DNA of 64,000 nucleotides from an uncultured Oscillospiraceae bacterium (GCA_947632155.1 CANROF010000001.1:31344-95343), one strand, 5' to 3'; counted from the first letter of the stretch, positions 1-9,047 are shown. Translations and numbers: made by a program. The notes: generated by a model not told the origin, from the sequence alone.

Positions 1-2
1 TC

Positions 3-1679
3 TCCGCCCTGGGGGGCGAGATGCCCGCCGCGGCGGACAGGGCCTGCATCCAGTACCGGATGCTGAATTTGGGCAAGGGCCCCGCCGTCTGGTCCCTCCG
101 GGCCCAGGCGGACCGGCGGGAATACCAGAAGGTCATGAAGGGGACCTTAGAGCGCCAGGAGCATCTGCGCCTCATCCAGGGGGAGATCACGGAGATCCGC
201 ACGGAGAACGGCGCTGTCTCCGCCGTGGTCACCGCCTCCGGGGCGGTGTGGCGCTGCCGCGCGGCGGTGGTCGCCACGGGCACGTACCTCATGGGCCGGA
301 CCATCGTGGGGGACGTGACGGCGGAGAGCGGCCCCGACGGGATGCACGCCTCCGGGCCCCTGGCGGAGTGCCTGCGGGGGCTGGGCCTGTCCCTCCGGCG
401 CTTCAAGACGGGGACGCCCCCCAGGATAAACGCCCGGAGCGTGGATTTTTCCAAAATGGAGCTCCAGCCCGGGGATGCCCGGCCCGAGCCCTTTACCTTC
501 GACGGGGAGACGCCGCCCGAGAACCGGGCCGTCTGCTGGCTCACCTATACAAATGAGCGCACCCACGAGATCATCCGGAAAAACCTCCACCGCTCGCCCC
601 TCTACTCCGGCGTCATCGACGGCGTGGGGCCCCGGTACTGCCCGTCCATCGAGACGAAGGTCGTCACCTTCCCCGATAAGACCCGCCACCAGCTCTTCAT
701 CGAGCCCATGGGCCTGGGGACGGAGGAGCTCTACATCCAGGGCCTCTCCTCCTCCCTCCCGGAGGACGTGCAGGTGGAGATGGTCCACTCCATCCCCGGC
801 CTGGAGCACGCCCAGATTCAGCGCTACGCCTACGCCATCGAGTACGACTGCGTGGACCCCACCCAGCTCCGGCCCACGCTGGAGGCGAAAAGTATCCCCG
901 GCCTCTACGGCGCGGGGCAGTTCAACGGCAGCTCCGGCTATGAGGAGGCCGCCGTTCAGGGCTTTGTGGCGGGGGTCAACGCGGCGCTGAAGCTGCGGGG
1001 CCGGGAGCCGCTCCTATTGGACCGGGCCGGGAGCTACATCGGGACCCTCATCGACGATTTGGTGACCCGTGGGACCAACGAGCCCTATCGGATGATGACC
1101 TCCCGGTCGGAATACAGGCTCTATCTCCGGCAGGACAACGCGGACATGCGCCTTTGCGGCATCGGCCACGACCTGGGGCTCATCTCCGATGAGAGATACG
1201 AGAGGGTTTTGGAAAAATACCGGCTGGTCCGGCGGGAGATGGCCCGCTGCGAGGCCGCTTTCGCCCCTCCCACCCCGGAGCTCAACGCCTTTTTGGCGGA
1301 GCACGGCCAGCCCCCAGTGACCACGGGGGTTTCCATAGCCGCCCTCATCCGCCGGCCGGGCCTGGGCTACGCCGCCTCCGCCCCCTTCGACCCGGGCAGG
1401 CCGGAGCTTCCGTCCGGGGTGGTGAAGGAGGTGGAGATCGAGCTTAAATACGCCGGCTACATCGAAAAGCAGATGCGCCAGATAAAGGAATTTCACCGGC
1501 TGGAGGCGAAAAAGCTGCCGCCGGACCTGGACTACAGTTCCATCCAGGGCCTGCGGCTGGAGGCCCGGGAGAAGCTCGCCGCCATCCGCCCGGAGAATTT
1601 AGGTCAAGCCAGCCGCATCTCCGGCGTCAGCCCCGCCGACGCCGCCGCCCTGATGGTCTATTTGTCTACAAGGGGGTAA
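3..1679 (+). CDS. mnmG: tRNA uridine-5-carboxymethylaminomethyl(34) synthesis enzyme MnmG (5'-truncated by window edge)
   Basis: MnmG (GidA) is the FAD-binding partner of MnmE and modifies the wobble uridine 34 of several tRNAs in the cytoplasm. The frame is already open at the left edge (S-A-L-G-G-E precedes the first Met at 21), so the true start and the N-terminal FAD-binding GxGxxG lie outside the window. About 558 residues are visible against a usual 620-640. Family hallmarks seen are GGEMPAAADR, TGTPPRI (near nt 412), YCPSIE (near nt 636) and TSRSEYRLYLRQDNAD (near nt 1100). A TAA stop is at 1677. The common downstream neighbour rsmG is absent; a hairpin and an unrelated deacetylase gene follow. 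Confidence 0.97.
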   Translation, partial: SALGGEMPAAADRACIQYRMLNLGKGPAVWSLRAQADRREYQKVMKGTLERQEHLRLIQGEITEIRTENGAVSAVVTASGAVWRCRAAVVATGTYLMGRTIVGDVTAESGPDGMHASGPLAECLRGLGLSLRRFKTGTPPRINARSVDFSKMELQPGDARPEPFTFDGETPPENRAVCWLTYTNERTHEIIRKNLHRSPLYSGVIDGVGPRYCPSIETKVVTFPDKTRHQLFIEPMGLGTEELYIQGLSSSLPEDVQVEMVHSIPGLEHAQIQRYAYAIEYDCVDPTQLRPTLEAKSIPGLYGAGQFNGSSGYEEAAVQGFVAGVNAALKLRGREPLLLDRAGSYIGTLIDDLVTRGTNEPYRMMTSRSEYRLYLRQDNADMRLCGIGHDLGLISDERYERVLEKYRLVRREMARCEAAFAPPTPELNAFLAEHGQPPVTTGVSIAALIRRPGLGYAASAPFDPGRPELPSGVVKEVEIELKYAGYIEKQMRQIKEFHRLEAKKLPPDLDYSSIQGLRLEAREKLAAIRPENLGQASRISGVSPADAAALMVYLSTRG

Positions 1680-1747
1680 AGCCCGCCCCCGATCACGCCG
1701 TATGGAAGCCGGACGGGCTGTCCGGATTCCGAGTCCGAATGTATTGA

Positions 1748-1776
1748 ACAGGGGCGGGTCCCAAACCCGCCCCTGT
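1748..1776 (+). terminator. hairpin after mnmG, likely terminator
   Basis: Perfect 12-bp stem (ACAGGGGCGGGT with ACCCGCCCCTGT) around a 5-nt loop, about 70 nt beyond the mnmG stop. The following T run is short (TTTCG), so termination is likely but not textbook. Confidence 0.5.
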
Positions 1777-1902
1777 TTCGCTGTATGGAATAACATAATG
1801 CCCCGGGCCCGCCGGTTTTTTGACGAAATTTTGCCGTTGGTGGTGACAAGGGCGGGGACGGGGTGTATAATTTCGGTGATAGGCCCCAAAGGAGTGAATA
1901 CG

Positions 1903-2994
1903 ATGAACAGAGAAAAAATCATTTGCATCGTCCTGGCCGTCGCCGCGGCGGCGCTGGCCGTTTTCGGCGTGGAGCGGCAGCTTCGCGTAAGCGCGCTGGA
2001 CGCCCGCGTCAACGCCGTCTCGGAGGAGCTTACCGGCGAAAAGGCCGGGGCGGAGGCCCTTCGCGGGGAGCTGGAGGCCGCCAGGAGCGACGCCCAGACC
2101 CAAATCGACGCCCTGAACGGGGAGCTTTCGGACATCACCGGCGCCCGGGACGCCCTTCAGGCGGAGCTGGAAGCCGTCACCGGCGAGCGCGACGGACTCC
2201 GGGAGGACCTGACCCGCGTCACGGGCGAGCTTACCGAGGCCCAGGCCCAAATAGAGGAGCTCTCCGCCCAGCACCCCTTTGACCCGGAGGGGCCGGAGTA
2301 CCAGAAGCTCTACCCGGATTTTTACGCGCCCCAGCCCCTCACGGCGGACAAGGTGGAGCAGAACGTCATCTACCTCACCTTTGACGACGGCCCCTCCGCC
2401 CGCACCGACGAGATCTTGGCCACCCTGGCCCAGGAGGATGTGAAGGCCACCTTCTTCATCGTGGGCTCCTCCGCCGACGGGAACCGGGCGAAAGTCAAGG
2501 AGATCTACGACGCCGGCCACACCGTGGCCATGCACTCCTGGTCCCACGACTACTATAAGATCTACTCCAGCACCACGGCGTTCCTGGACGACATGTACAA
2601 GGTCTTCTGCCTCATCCGCGACACCACCGGCGTGGCCCCCACCTACTTCCGCTTCCCCGGCGGCAGCAACAACGGCTACGCCTACAGCTTCATGGAGGAG
2701 ATGATGGCGGAGATGCTTCGCCGGGGCTTCGTGCCCTGCGACTGGAACATGTCCGCCGGGGACGCGGTGAATTACACCGTCTCCGCCGAGTCCATCACCA
2801 ACAATATTCTCCGGGACAGCGCTGTCAGCCGGGGCTTTGTGCTGATGCACGATTCCTACTACCGCACCACCACCGCCCAGGCCCTCCCGCAGATAATCGC
2901 CGGCCTCCGGGAAAAGGGCTTCACCTTCGCCCCCCTGACCCCGGATGTAAAGCCGGTCCTCTTCAACTACGGCACCGTAAGCAGGGACGGGTGA
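1903..2994 (+). CDS. membrane-anchored polysaccharide deacetylase (NodB domain)
   Basis: A 363-residue carbohydrate esterase family 4 protein, probably removing N-acetyl groups from peptidoglycan or another wall glycan outside the cell. Residues about 5-23 form one hydrophobic anchor, about 30-125 are a charged coiled coil rich in Glu/Ala, and about 145-340 are the NodB domain. Motifs seen: TFDDGPS (catalytic base and metal Asp), HSWSHD (metal-binding His pair), RFPGG, and LMHDS near the C-terminus. The ATG at 1903 is preferred over an in-frame upstream start because AAAGGAGTG lies 7 nt before it and the anchor then starts at the N-terminus. Substrate is inferred; peptidoglycan N-acetylglucosamine is the commonest for this layout. 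Confidence 0.92.
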   Translation: MNREKIICIVLAVAAAALAVFGVERQLRVSALDARVNAVSEELTGEKAGAEALRGELEAARSDAQTQIDALNGELSDITGARDALQAELEAVTGERDGLREDLTRVTGELTEAQAQIEELSAQHPFDPEGPEYQKLYPDFYAPQPLTADKVEQNVIYLTFDDGPSARTDEILATLAQEDVKATFFIVGSSADGNRAKVKEIYDAGHTVAMHSWSHDYYKIYSSTTAFLDDMYKVFCLIRDTTGVAPTYFRFPGGSNNGYAYSFMEEMMAEMLRRGFVPCDWNMSAGDAVNYTVSAESITNNILRDSAVSRGFVLMHDSYYRTTTAQALPQIIAGLREKGFTFAPLTPDVKPVLFNYGTVSRDG

Positions 2995-3048
2995 TGGCTT
3001 CCCCGTTTCGGTTGTATAATAGCCAAAAAACCTCCGGGAGGCGACGGG

Positions 3049-4380
3049 ATGGCTAAGGCGGATATGACGCGCGGCTCTATTGGGCGGCATCTTTTGCGAT
3101 ATACGGTGCCCATGGTGCTGGGGAACATCATGCAGCTCACCTACAACGCCGCGGACTCCGTGATCATCGGGAAAAATCTGGGCCAGGATGCCCTGGCGGC
3201 GGTGAGCGTGTCGGACCCCATCATGACCGTCATGGTGCTGGGGGCCTCCGGCATGGGCATCGGCGCGTCGGTGCTCATGAGCCGCTTTTACGGCGCCGGG
3301 GACCGGGAAAGGCTGCGGCGGGAGTTCTCCACCACCGTCATTTTCGGGCTCTTCTTCTCCCTGGCGGTGTTTTTGGCGGGTATGGCGCTGGCGCCGGAGC
3401 TCCTGCGGCTCATCAAGGCCCCGGAGGCGGCTTTCGACATGGCCCTCGTGTATCTGCGCATCATCTTCGTGGGCTTTTTATTCACATTTCAATACAATAT
3501 CCTCTCCTCCGCCCTCCGCGCCATTGGGGACTCCAGGACCTCCGTATGGTTTTTGGGGATCTCCTGCGGCATCAACATATGCCTGGACCTGCTCTTTGTG
3601 GCGGCGCTGAAGCTGGGCGTGGCCGGGGCGGGACTGGCCACCGTCATCGCCGAGGCCGCAAGCGTGGGGCTGTGCCTCTGGTGGATACGGCGGCGCGTCC
3701 CGGAGCTGTCCGTTAAGCGCGGGGAATTCCGGGTGGACGGCGCTCTTTTGCGCGAGACAGTGAAAAACGGGGCCCTGACGGCCCTCCAGCAGGCGGCCCA
3801 GCCCGTGGGGAAGCTGCTCATCCAGCGGACCATCAACCTCCAGGGCGTGGTGGCGGTGGACGCCTTCAACGGGGCCTGCCGCATCGACGACTACGCCCGC
3901 ATCCCCACCCAGAGCCTGGGCAGCGCCATCATGACCTGCGCCGCCCAAAACCGGGGCAAGGGGGACCGGGAGCGGGTACGGGAGTCCTTCAAAAAGGGGC
4001 TCCTCATCACCTGCTGCTACTACCCCGTCATCTTCCTCATCGTCCAGCTTTTGAAAGCCCCGGCCATGCGGCTCCTGTCCCCGGACGAAAGCCCGCAGAT
4101 CGTGGAGGCGGGTGTGGCGTACCTGGCGGTGAAAGCGTGGTTTTTCATCATGCCGGGCCTCACCAACGCCATCCAGGGCTTTTTCCGGGGCCTGGGGTCC
4201 ATGACGGTGGTGCTGATTTCCACCATCATCCAGATAAGCGTCCGCACGGTCTGCGTCTGGCTGTGGGTGCCGGCCCTGGGCATCGTTGGCGAGGCCTACG
4301 CCTGCGCCGCGGGGTGGATGTGCATGATCGTTTTTGAGTTCACGCTGTATTTTGTGCGGCGGAGGAAGGGAGAGATATAG
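3049..4380 (+). CDS. MATE family efflux transporter
   Basis: 443 residues, the normal length for a multidrug and toxic compound extrusion carrier with 12 membrane segments that exchanges Na+ or H+ for organic cations. The N-terminus (GSIGRHLLRYTVPMVLGNIMQ, then the NAADSVIIGKNLG motif) and the central repeat with ALQQAAQPVGKLLIQ are typical of the clostridial NorM/DinF-like branch. CGGGAGGCGACGGG precedes the ATG, and a TATAAT hexamer lies at 3015-3020. The gene stands alone between the deacetylase and repeat A1. The exported substrate cannot be told from sequence. Confidence 0.93.
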   Translation: MAKADMTRGSIGRHLLRYTVPMVLGNIMQLTYNAADSVIIGKNLGQDALAAVSVSDPIMTVMVLGASGMGIGASVLMSRFYGAGDRERLRREFSTTVIFGLFFSLAVFLAGMALAPELLRLIKAPEAAFDMALVYLRIIFVGFLFTFQYNILSSALRAIGDSRTSVWFLGISCGINICLDLLFVAALKLGVAGAGLATVIAEAASVGLCLWWIRRRVPELSVKRGEFRVDGALLRETVKNGALTALQQAAQPVGKLLIQRTINLQGVVAVDAFNGACRIDDYARIPTQSLGSAIMTCAAQNRGKGDRERVRESFKKGLLITCCYYPVIFLIVQLLKAPAMRLLSPDESPQIVEAGVAYLAVKAWFFIMPGLTNAIQGFFRGLGSMTVVLISTIIQISVRTVCVWLWVPALGIVGEAYACAAGWMCMIVFEFTLYFVRRRKGEI

Positions 4381-4435
4381 GGGGGGCCTGCCTCTCCCCC
4401 GATGTAGGGGCCGGACACTGTGCCGGCCCCGGTGG

Positions 4436-4783
4436 GGCCCTGCGGGGGCTTTTTAAAGGATGCCGCCCTTTGGGCGGCGGACTTACTTTCCACGCTTTTG
4501 TCCCGCCAAAAGCGCGGAAAGTAACAAAGGGGCGAAAAGGCGGGTCAAGGGGGATTTCGATTTCCCCCTTGACAATCCCCTTGAAACGACCAAAGGGGGC
4601 CTTCGGGCCCCCTTTGGAAGCCCCCGGGGAGCCCCACGGAAAGTTTGCGCGCCGTTGGAGGTGCGGAGCACCCACGCGAACGCTCTATCGCAGGGGGCTG
4701 CCGCCCCTTGCCCCTGCGTTGGGGGCTGCGCCCCTTGCCCCTGCTGCGGGGGCTGCGCCCCTTGCCCCTGCCGGGTGCCGGAG
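4436..4783 (+). repeat. dispersed multi-hairpin element, family A copy 1 (A1)
   Basis: About 350 nt between the MATE stop and the convergent XRE gene. In order: a terminator-like GCCCTGCGGGGGCTTTTT; GCCGCCctttGGGCGGC; a long stem ACTTTCCACGCTTTTG/CAAAAGCGCGGAAAGT; TCAAGGGGGATTTCGATTTCCCCCTTGA; CCAAAGGGGGCC with GGCCCCCTTTGG; GGTGC/GCACC; and three units of a roughly 27-nt GC-rich tandem repeat (core GGGGGCTGCGCCCCTTGCCCC). A second copy, A2, lies at 12776-13090 in the other orientation. No coding potential is credible; the open frames here are GC-driven. Confidence 0.85.
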
Positions 4784-4796
4784 GCGGACGTGCATT

Positions 4797-5720
4797 TTAC
4801 TCTTTTTCCCTCTTCACCATCAGCGTCACGGTCACGACCACGGCGGCGGCGGTGAGGGTGTCCTGGAGTAGCATGAGGAGCGGGTTGACTGTGCCGAGGA
4901 GCGAGTGGAGGTTTGAGCGGATGATGGCGTTGTGGATGGGGACGATGGCATAACCAAGGCCGACGCGCCCGGCCCAGAGCGCCGCTGCCAGGGCGATGTG
5001 GCCCGGCGTGCGCGAGAGCGGCGTGCGGCGGAAGGACCAGGCGGTCCAGGCCGTCATGGCGGCGATGACGGCCAGCATGACGCCGGAGAGGACGAGCTTC
5101 CCGGCCATTCCCAGCAAAAGCTCCGGATTTCCGGTGAACAGCACCAAAAACGCCCCGGTGGAGATGCCCATATTCGCCACGATGTACCCGTCCACCCAGA
5201 GCCACACCGCCCAGGCGCACCACAGCCCCGCCCGCTTGGGACAGCGGCGGCAGAGGATGCCGCAGGGGATGAGGAGGAGGTCCAGCGACCCGGCCAGGAG
5301 AAGGCCTAAAATCCCCAAAAAGAGCGTCAGCGCCGCCGTCAGCGCCGCCGCCGTGATGAGGAGCGCGTTCCCGGTGACCCGCTGCCCGTGGGACACGGGC
5401 GGGCGGGTTGAGGGCCGCTCCGGGCCCTCCGGTCCGGGCTCCGGGGGCTCCCATTCAAAGATCTCCGGCGCGGGCTCCATGCCCTCCGGCGCCTCCGGCG
5501 CGAGGGCGGCCGGCGCGGCGGTGACGTCGCCGCGCACAAGCTCGTCCAGCGTCACGTTGAACATCTCCGCAAGCCGGATGAGCTTTTCCAGCTCCGGCAC
5601 GGAGGCGTCCGTCTCCCACTTCGACACCGACTGCCGGGACACCTCCAGCCGCTCGGCCAGGGCGTCCTGGCTCAGCCCCGCCCGCGCGCGCAGGGCATAC
5701 AAATTCGTTCCAAGGCTCAT
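4797..5720 (-). CDS. XRE-family regulator with C-terminal membrane domain
   Basis: 307 residues. Residues about 6-60 form a helix-turn-helix of the Cro/CI (XRE) type (LSQDALAERLEVSRQSVSKWET and the LDELVRGD end), followed by a Pro/Glu-rich linker (about 75-112) and five or six hydrophobic segments to the C-terminus. This layout, a cytoplasmic DNA-binding head on a membrane body, is common in clostridia and is thought to link a membrane or envelope signal to transcription; the ligand is unknown. A TATAAT on the minus strand (5744-5749) just upstream is the likely -10. It converges on repeat A1 and is divergent from nothing coding, since pyrI lies on the same strand beyond repeat B1. Confidence 0.85.
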   Translation of the reverse strand: MSLGTNLYALRARAGLSQDALAERLEVSRQSVSKWETDASVPELEKLIRLAEMFNVTLDELVRGDVTAAPAALAPEAPEGMEPAPEIFEWEPPEPGPEGPERPSTRPPVSHGQRVTGNALLITAAALTAALTLFLGILGLLLAGSLDLLLIPCGILCRRCPKRAGLWCAWAVWLWVDGYIVANMGISTGAFLVLFTGNPELLLGMAGKLVLSGVMLAVIAAMTAWTAWSFRRTPLSRTPGHIALAAALWAGRVGLGYAIVPIHNAIIRSNLHSLLGTVNPLLMLLQDTLTAAAVVVTVTLMVKREKE

Positions 5721-5743
5721 GTGAAAGCCCCCTTTCGCCGCTT

Positions 5744-5772
5744 ATTATACCTAAATAGCGCCGGTTTGTCTG
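5744..5772 (-). promoter_or_regulatory. probable promoter of the XRE-type regulator gene
   Basis: Minus strand reads CAGACA, 17 nt, TATAAT. The -10 is perfect, the -35 weak. It starts transcription toward the XRE gene about 25 nt downstream. Confidence 0.45.
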
Positions 5773-5811
5773 CAAACCGGCGCTTTGAATTTCCGCAACT
5801 GTCAGTTGCAC

Positions 5812-6011
5812 CCCTCAAAAACTCCAAATTCAACATTTTTTCCGGCGGCATGTACGTCGGAAAAAATCCCTTTTGTCGATTTTCGTGTGCGGCCCTGCGG
5901 GCCGTGCGCAAAAATCGACAGCAGGACAAAAATTCTGAATTTCGCAAAATTCAGAATTTTTGTCCGCACGTTCCCCTTGGCATCGAAAGCCCGTCAGGGC
6001 TTTCGAGCCAG
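5812..6011 (-). repeat. dispersed four-hairpin element, family B copy 1 (B1)
   Basis: Begins directly after the pyrI stop (TAA at 6013-6015) and runs in the same direction as pyrI. Hairpin D is CGAAAGCCC/GGGCTTTCG. After a linker GGGGAACGTGCG comes hairpin C, stem GGACAAAAATTCTGAATTT with loop TGCG. Hairpin B is closed by GTCGATTTT/AAAATCGAC around an inner GCGGCCC/GGGCCGT stem. Hairpin A is TTTTTTCCG/CGGAAAAAA. A short AT-rich tail follows. Three other copies are in the window (18010, 28797, 41926). Confidence 0.9.
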
Positions 6012-6012
6012 C

Positions 6013-6429
6013 TTATTTTGCCTTCGTATCGCAGTAAATGCACCGGTACGTCCGCTTCTCCCGGTCGGTGAGCTTGAAGATGTGCTCGATCTCCTGTTCC
6101 ACGCTTGTGATGCAGCGGGGATTTTTGCAGCGGATGACCCCGTGGATCTCCTCCGGCAGGTCCGGGTGGCGCTTCTCCACCCGCTGGCCGTCCTTGATGA
6201 TATTCACGGTGATGTGGGGGTCGATGTAGCCCAAAAGGTCGAAATTGAGGTCGATGACCTCGTTGATCTTCAAAATATCCTTCTTCCCCCGCTTGCCGCT
6301 GGAGGCGTTTTTGATGAGGGCCACCTCACAGTTGAGCTTGTCCAGCTCCAGATAGCGGTAGAGCTCCATACCGCGCCCGGCGGGGATGTGGTCGATGACG
6401 ATACCGTCCACGATGGTTCCGATAAGCAT
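6013..6429 (-). CDS. pyrI: aspartate carbamoyltransferase regulatory subunit
   Basis: 138 residues. PyrI dimers bridge PyrB trimers and give allosteric control of aspartate transcarbamoylase by nucleotides (CTP/UTP inhibit, ATP activates in the enteric enzyme). The N-terminal nucleotide-binding domain begins MLIGTIVDGIVIDHIPAGRG. The C-terminal zinc domain has four Cys in the order CKNPRC (about residue 100) and CIYC (about residue 132). It abuts pyrB with no gap, so the two subunits are probably made in step. It is the last gene of the operon, and repeat B1 starts right after its stop. Confidence 0.97.
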   Translation of the reverse strand: MLIGTIVDGIVIDHIPAGRGMELYRYLELDKLNCEVALIKNASSGKRGKKDILKINEVIDLNFDLLGYIDPHITVNIIKDGQRVEKRHPDLPEEIHGVIRCKNPRCITSVEQEIEHIFKLTDREKRTYRCIYCDTKAK

Positions 6430-7344
6430 TTACTCCACCTCCAGAAGCATCAGAATAAGGGCCATGCGGATGTATTTGCCGTTGAGGACCTGCTTGAAGT
6501 AGCAGGCCCGGGGGTCTTTATCAATGGCCACGGAGATCTCGTTGACCCGGGGCAGGGGGTGGAGGATGGAGAGGTCGGGCTTGGCGGTGGCGAGCTTGTC
6601 CGGCGTCAGGATGTAGGTGTCCTTTAAGCGCACGTAGTCGGCCTCGGAAATAAACCGCTCCCGCTGGACCCGGGTCATGTAGAGGACGTCCAGGTCCGGC
6701 ATGGCCTCCTGCAAAGACTCCGTCTCCCGGTAGGTGACGCCGCGGGCCTTTAAAATATCGGTGCGGACGTGCTCGGGGACGCGCAGCTCCTCCGGGGAGA
6801 TGAGCACAAAATCCACGCCCTCATACCGGCTCATGGCCCCAAGGAGGCTGTGGACGGTGCGCCCGAATTTCAGATCCCCGCAGCAGCCCACGGTCATGTG
6901 GTGGAGCCTCCCCTTTTCCCGCTGGATGGTGAGGAGGTCCGTGAGGGTCTGGGTGGGGTGGTTGTGGCCGCCGTCCCCGGCGTTGATCACGGGGATACTG
7001 GCGTTCATGGCCGCCACCAGGGGCGCGCCCTCCATGGGGTGGCGCATGGCGATGATGTCCGCAAAGCAGCTTATGACCCGGGCGGTGTCCGCCACGCTCT
7101 CCCCCTTGGAGGCGGAGCTGGACTGGGCCTCGGAAAAGCCGATGACCTGTCCCCCCAGCTCCAGCATGGCGGACTCAAAGCTCAGGCGCGTCCGGGTGGA
7201 GGGCTCGTAAAAGAGGGTCGCCAGCTTTTTTCGCCGGCATTTTTCCGCGTACTTGTCGGGATCGGCGATGATGTCCTGGGCCTTGGCGATGAGGGCGTCG
7301 ATCTCCGAAACGGTGAGGTCGGCAATATCAATAAGACTTCTCAT
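6430..7344 (-). CDS. pyrB: aspartate carbamoyltransferase catalytic subunit
   Basis: 304 residues. Joins carbamoyl phosphate and L-aspartate to give N-carbamoylaspartate, the first committed step of pyrimidine synthesis. Visible motifs are STRTRLSF (carbamoyl-phosphate binding, about residue 50), [17 protein letters not shown] (about residue 132) and [11 protein letters not shown] near the C-terminus (aspartate side). It overlaps pyrE by 4 nt (ATGA), a sign of translational coupling, and is directly followed by pyrI. Confidence 0.98.
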   Translation of the reverse strand: MRSLIDIADLTVSEIDALIAKAQDIIADPDKYAEKCRRKKLATLFYEPSTRTRLSFESAMLELGGQVIGFSEAQSSSASKGESVADTARVISCFADIIAMRHPMEGAPLVAAMNASIPVINAGDGGHNHPTQTLTDLLTIQREKGRLHHMTVGCCGDLKFGRTVHSLLGAMSRYEGVDFVLISPEELRVPEHVRTDILKARGVTYRETESLQEAMPDLDVLYMTRVQRERFISEADYVRLKDTYILTPDKLATAKPDLSILHPLPRVNEISVAIDKDPRACYFKQVLNGKYIRMALILMLLEVE

Positions 7345-7997
7345 TTTTTCGCTCCGTTCACGGCAAGATAGTCGCGGATACGCTGCACGTTTTCGGCGTT
7401 CTCCGGCTTTTCCTCCAGGTACTCGATGATGTCGTAGACGTCCACCACGGAATAGACCGGGAAGCCGAATTCCTCCTCGATCTCCTCCATGGCGCCCCTC
7501 TCCGTCTTGCCCCGCTCGCCGCGGTTGACCATGATGAGGCAGGCCGCGACCTTCGCGCCCTCCAGCCCAGACAAAATCTCCATGCTCTCCCGGATGGCGG
7601 TGCCGGCGGTGATGACGTCCTCGGTGATGACGATCTCCTCCCCGGCCTGGGGCTTCCAGCCCACGATGGTGCCGCCCTCGCCGTGGTCCTTGGCCTCCTT
7701 GCGGTTAAAGCAGAAGGGCACGTCGAGGCCCTCCCGCGCCAGCGCCGCGGCGGCGGAGACAGCGATGGGGATGCCCTTGTACGCCGGCCCGAAGAGGACG
7801 GTTTTCTTCCTCCCCAGGTGCTCCAAGTACGCCCGGGCGTAAAACTCCCCCAGGCGCGCGATCTGCTCCCCGGTCTTGATGTCCCCGGCGTTGATGAAGT
7901 AGGGAATCTTCCGCCCGGATTTGGCGGTGAAGTCCCCGAACTTCAAAACCCCCGCCGACTCTAAAAATTCAATAAATTCGTGCTTGTAGGCCTCCAT
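7341..7997 (-). CDS. pyrE: orotate phosphoribosyltransferase
   Basis: 218 residues. Converts orotate and PRPP to orotidine 5'-monophosphate. The PRPP motif reads [14 protein letters not shown] (about residues 120-133), and the N-terminal [12 protein letters not shown] region is the orotate-binding side. AGGAGG lies 9 nt upstream of the ATG. The gap of about 400 nt between it and the HAD gene upstream carries a decayed HIT gene, so pyrE-B-I may be partly uncoupled from pyrC-K-D-F. Confidence 0.97.
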   Translation of the reverse strand: MEAYKHEFIEFLESAGVLKFGDFTAKSGRKIPYFINAGDIKTGEQIARLGEFYARAYLEHLGRKKTVLFGPAYKGIPIAVSAAAALAREGLDVPFCFNRKEAKDHGEGGTIVGWKPQAGEEIVITEDVITAGTAIRESMEILSGLEGAKVAACLIMVNRGERGKTERGAMEEIEEEFGFPVYSVVDVYDIIEYLEEKPENAENVQRIRDYLAVNGAKK

Positions 7998-8021
7998 ATG
8001 TTCGTTCCTCCTGTGGAATAT

Positions 8022-8200
8022 TCACTTAATTTTTAGCTTGTCAAGCTCCGCCCGGAGGCGGCTCTTCATGTCCTCCAGCTCTAAATGGAAGAGCTCCGTT
8101 TTCCCCCTCGCGGTGCTTGTAGAGAAAGAGCGTGTACCCCCAAAAGTGCTAGTTGTCCCCAAGGACCACATACCCGGTTTCCAGCTCCCTCACAAAATAG
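8022..8200 (-). pseudogene. remnant of a HIT-family (nucleotide hydrolase-like) gene
   Basis: Reading the minus strand gives YFVRELETGYVVLGDN, then an in-frame TAG, then HFWGYTLFLYKHREGE, then a +1 frameshift into ELFHLELEDMKSRLRAELDK and a TGA stop at 8022. The first part matches the N-terminal region of short HIT proteins of the Ap4A-hydrolase-like type (VVLGDNQHFxGYTLFLxKxHxTELFHLE). The histidine-triad motif itself is gone, so a middle part has been deleted. Three lesions (stop, frameshift, internal loss) make it non-functional. Its 5' side runs straight into a mobile-element end at 8201. Confidence 0.7.
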
Positions 8201-8232
8201 GCGAATTTGAGATTTTGATCAGGGATTAGTAT
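8201..8232. repeat. one end of a MITE-like element (family C, copy C5 remnant)
   Basis: The 32 nt ending GATCAGGGATTAGTAT are identical to the right end of the element at 23669-23751. No partner end is found nearby, so this is a remnant. It adjoins the broken HIT gene. Confidence 0.75.
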
Positions 8233-8277
8233 AAAGCACATATTTTACCTCCGGGGTAATATTTGCTGTCCCTTCAG

Positions 8278-8375
8278 GGCCGCCGTGGGCGGCGGCCCGT
8301 ACGGCGGACCAGGGGGCACGCGCCCAGAACGCCCACCCGAGTTAATGTAGGGGCCGCCGTCCCCGGCGGCCCGTC
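8278..8375. repeat. two short GC-rich palindromic repeats in the pyr intergenic gap
   Basis: GGGCCGCC..GGCGGCCCGTA (8278-8302) and GTAGGGGCCGCC..GGCGGCCCGTC (8347-8375). The same small palindrome recurs at 12701, 36670, 36851, 36927 and 62911. With the HIT remnant and MITE end these account for most of the 405-nt gap between pyrE and the HAD gene. Confidence 0.7.
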
Positions 8376-8402
8376 TGTCGTCGATCTCCGGGCTTTTCGC
8401 GG

Positions 8403-9047
8403 TTATTGCAAAAGGATTTCTTCCATCTGCGCCAAATCCGCCGCCAGGTACCTCGCGCCCGCCGTCTCCAGCTCCTCCCTGCTGCCGTAGCCCCAGAGGA
8501 CGCCCACGGTGTCGAGGCCGTTTTGGCGTGCGCCCTCCACGTCGTGGCGGCGGTCGCCCACCATGAGGGCTTGGGAGAGATCCGCGACGCCGGCTTCCCG
8601 GATGGCGCGGGCCACGACGGCGGCCTTGCCGGCCTGGCGCTCGTCCATGGGCGCTCCGCACAGGAGGGTGAAATATTTTGCCAAATCGAAGCGCTCCATA
8701 ATGCGCTTTGCGAACTTCTCCGGCTTGGAGGTGGCTAAAATCAGGGAGATTCCGGCCTTTTGCAGCCGCTCCAGGGCCTTTTCAACGCCGGGATAGGGGA
8801 CGTTCTCCATCCACCCCCGGGGCTCGAAATACTCCCGGAATTTGCTGACGGCCTCGGAAAGCCTGTCCTCCGGGATGCCGAACATCGGGAACGTCTCGAT
8901 AAGCGGCGGGCCGATGAAAGAGGTGAGGCTCTCCGGGTCCGCCTCCACGCCGAAGTGCCGCAGCGCGTGGGCGGCGGAGCGGGTGATGCCCTCCCTGGGG
9001 TCCGTCAGCGTCCCGTCCAGGTCGAAAAGGGCGTACTGTACGGCCAT
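8403..9047 (-). CDS. HAD-family hydrolase, phosphoglycolate phosphatase-like
   Basis: 214 residues of haloacid dehalogenase fold. Motif I is DLDGTLTDP (nucleophile Asp about residue 9), motif II is LATSKP (about 105), the Lys of motif III is near FAKRIMERF, and motif IV is MVGDRRHDVEGAR (about 163). The helical cap (about 18-85) fits the Gph/PpaX/YjjG branch. The ATG shares one base with the last base of pyrF, so it is co-translated with the pyrimidine genes. A phosphatase of nucleotides or of phosphoglycolate are both possible; position in a pyr operon favours a nucleotide or damage-repair role (inference). Confidence 0.85.
   Translation of the reverse strand: MAVQYALFDLDGTLTDPREGITRSAAHALRHFGVEADPESLTSFIGPPLIETFPMFGIPEDRLSEAVSKFREYFEPRGWMENVPYPGVEKALERLQKAGISLILATSKPEKFAKRIMERFDLAKYFTLLCGAPMDERQAGKAAVVARAIREAGVADLSQALMVGDRRHDVEGARQNGLDTVGVLWGYGSREELETAGARYLAADLAQMEEILLQ

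Noticed and set aside
147..809. Long antisense open frames over mnmG, pnp, clpC and other genes
   Set aside because: They are shadows caused by high G+C at third positions; no family signature and no ribosome sites.
4692..4780. Tandem GC-rich units that might suggest a CRISPR array
   Set aside because: Units are adjacent with no spacers, only two or three per copy, and belong to repeat family A; no cas genes are present.
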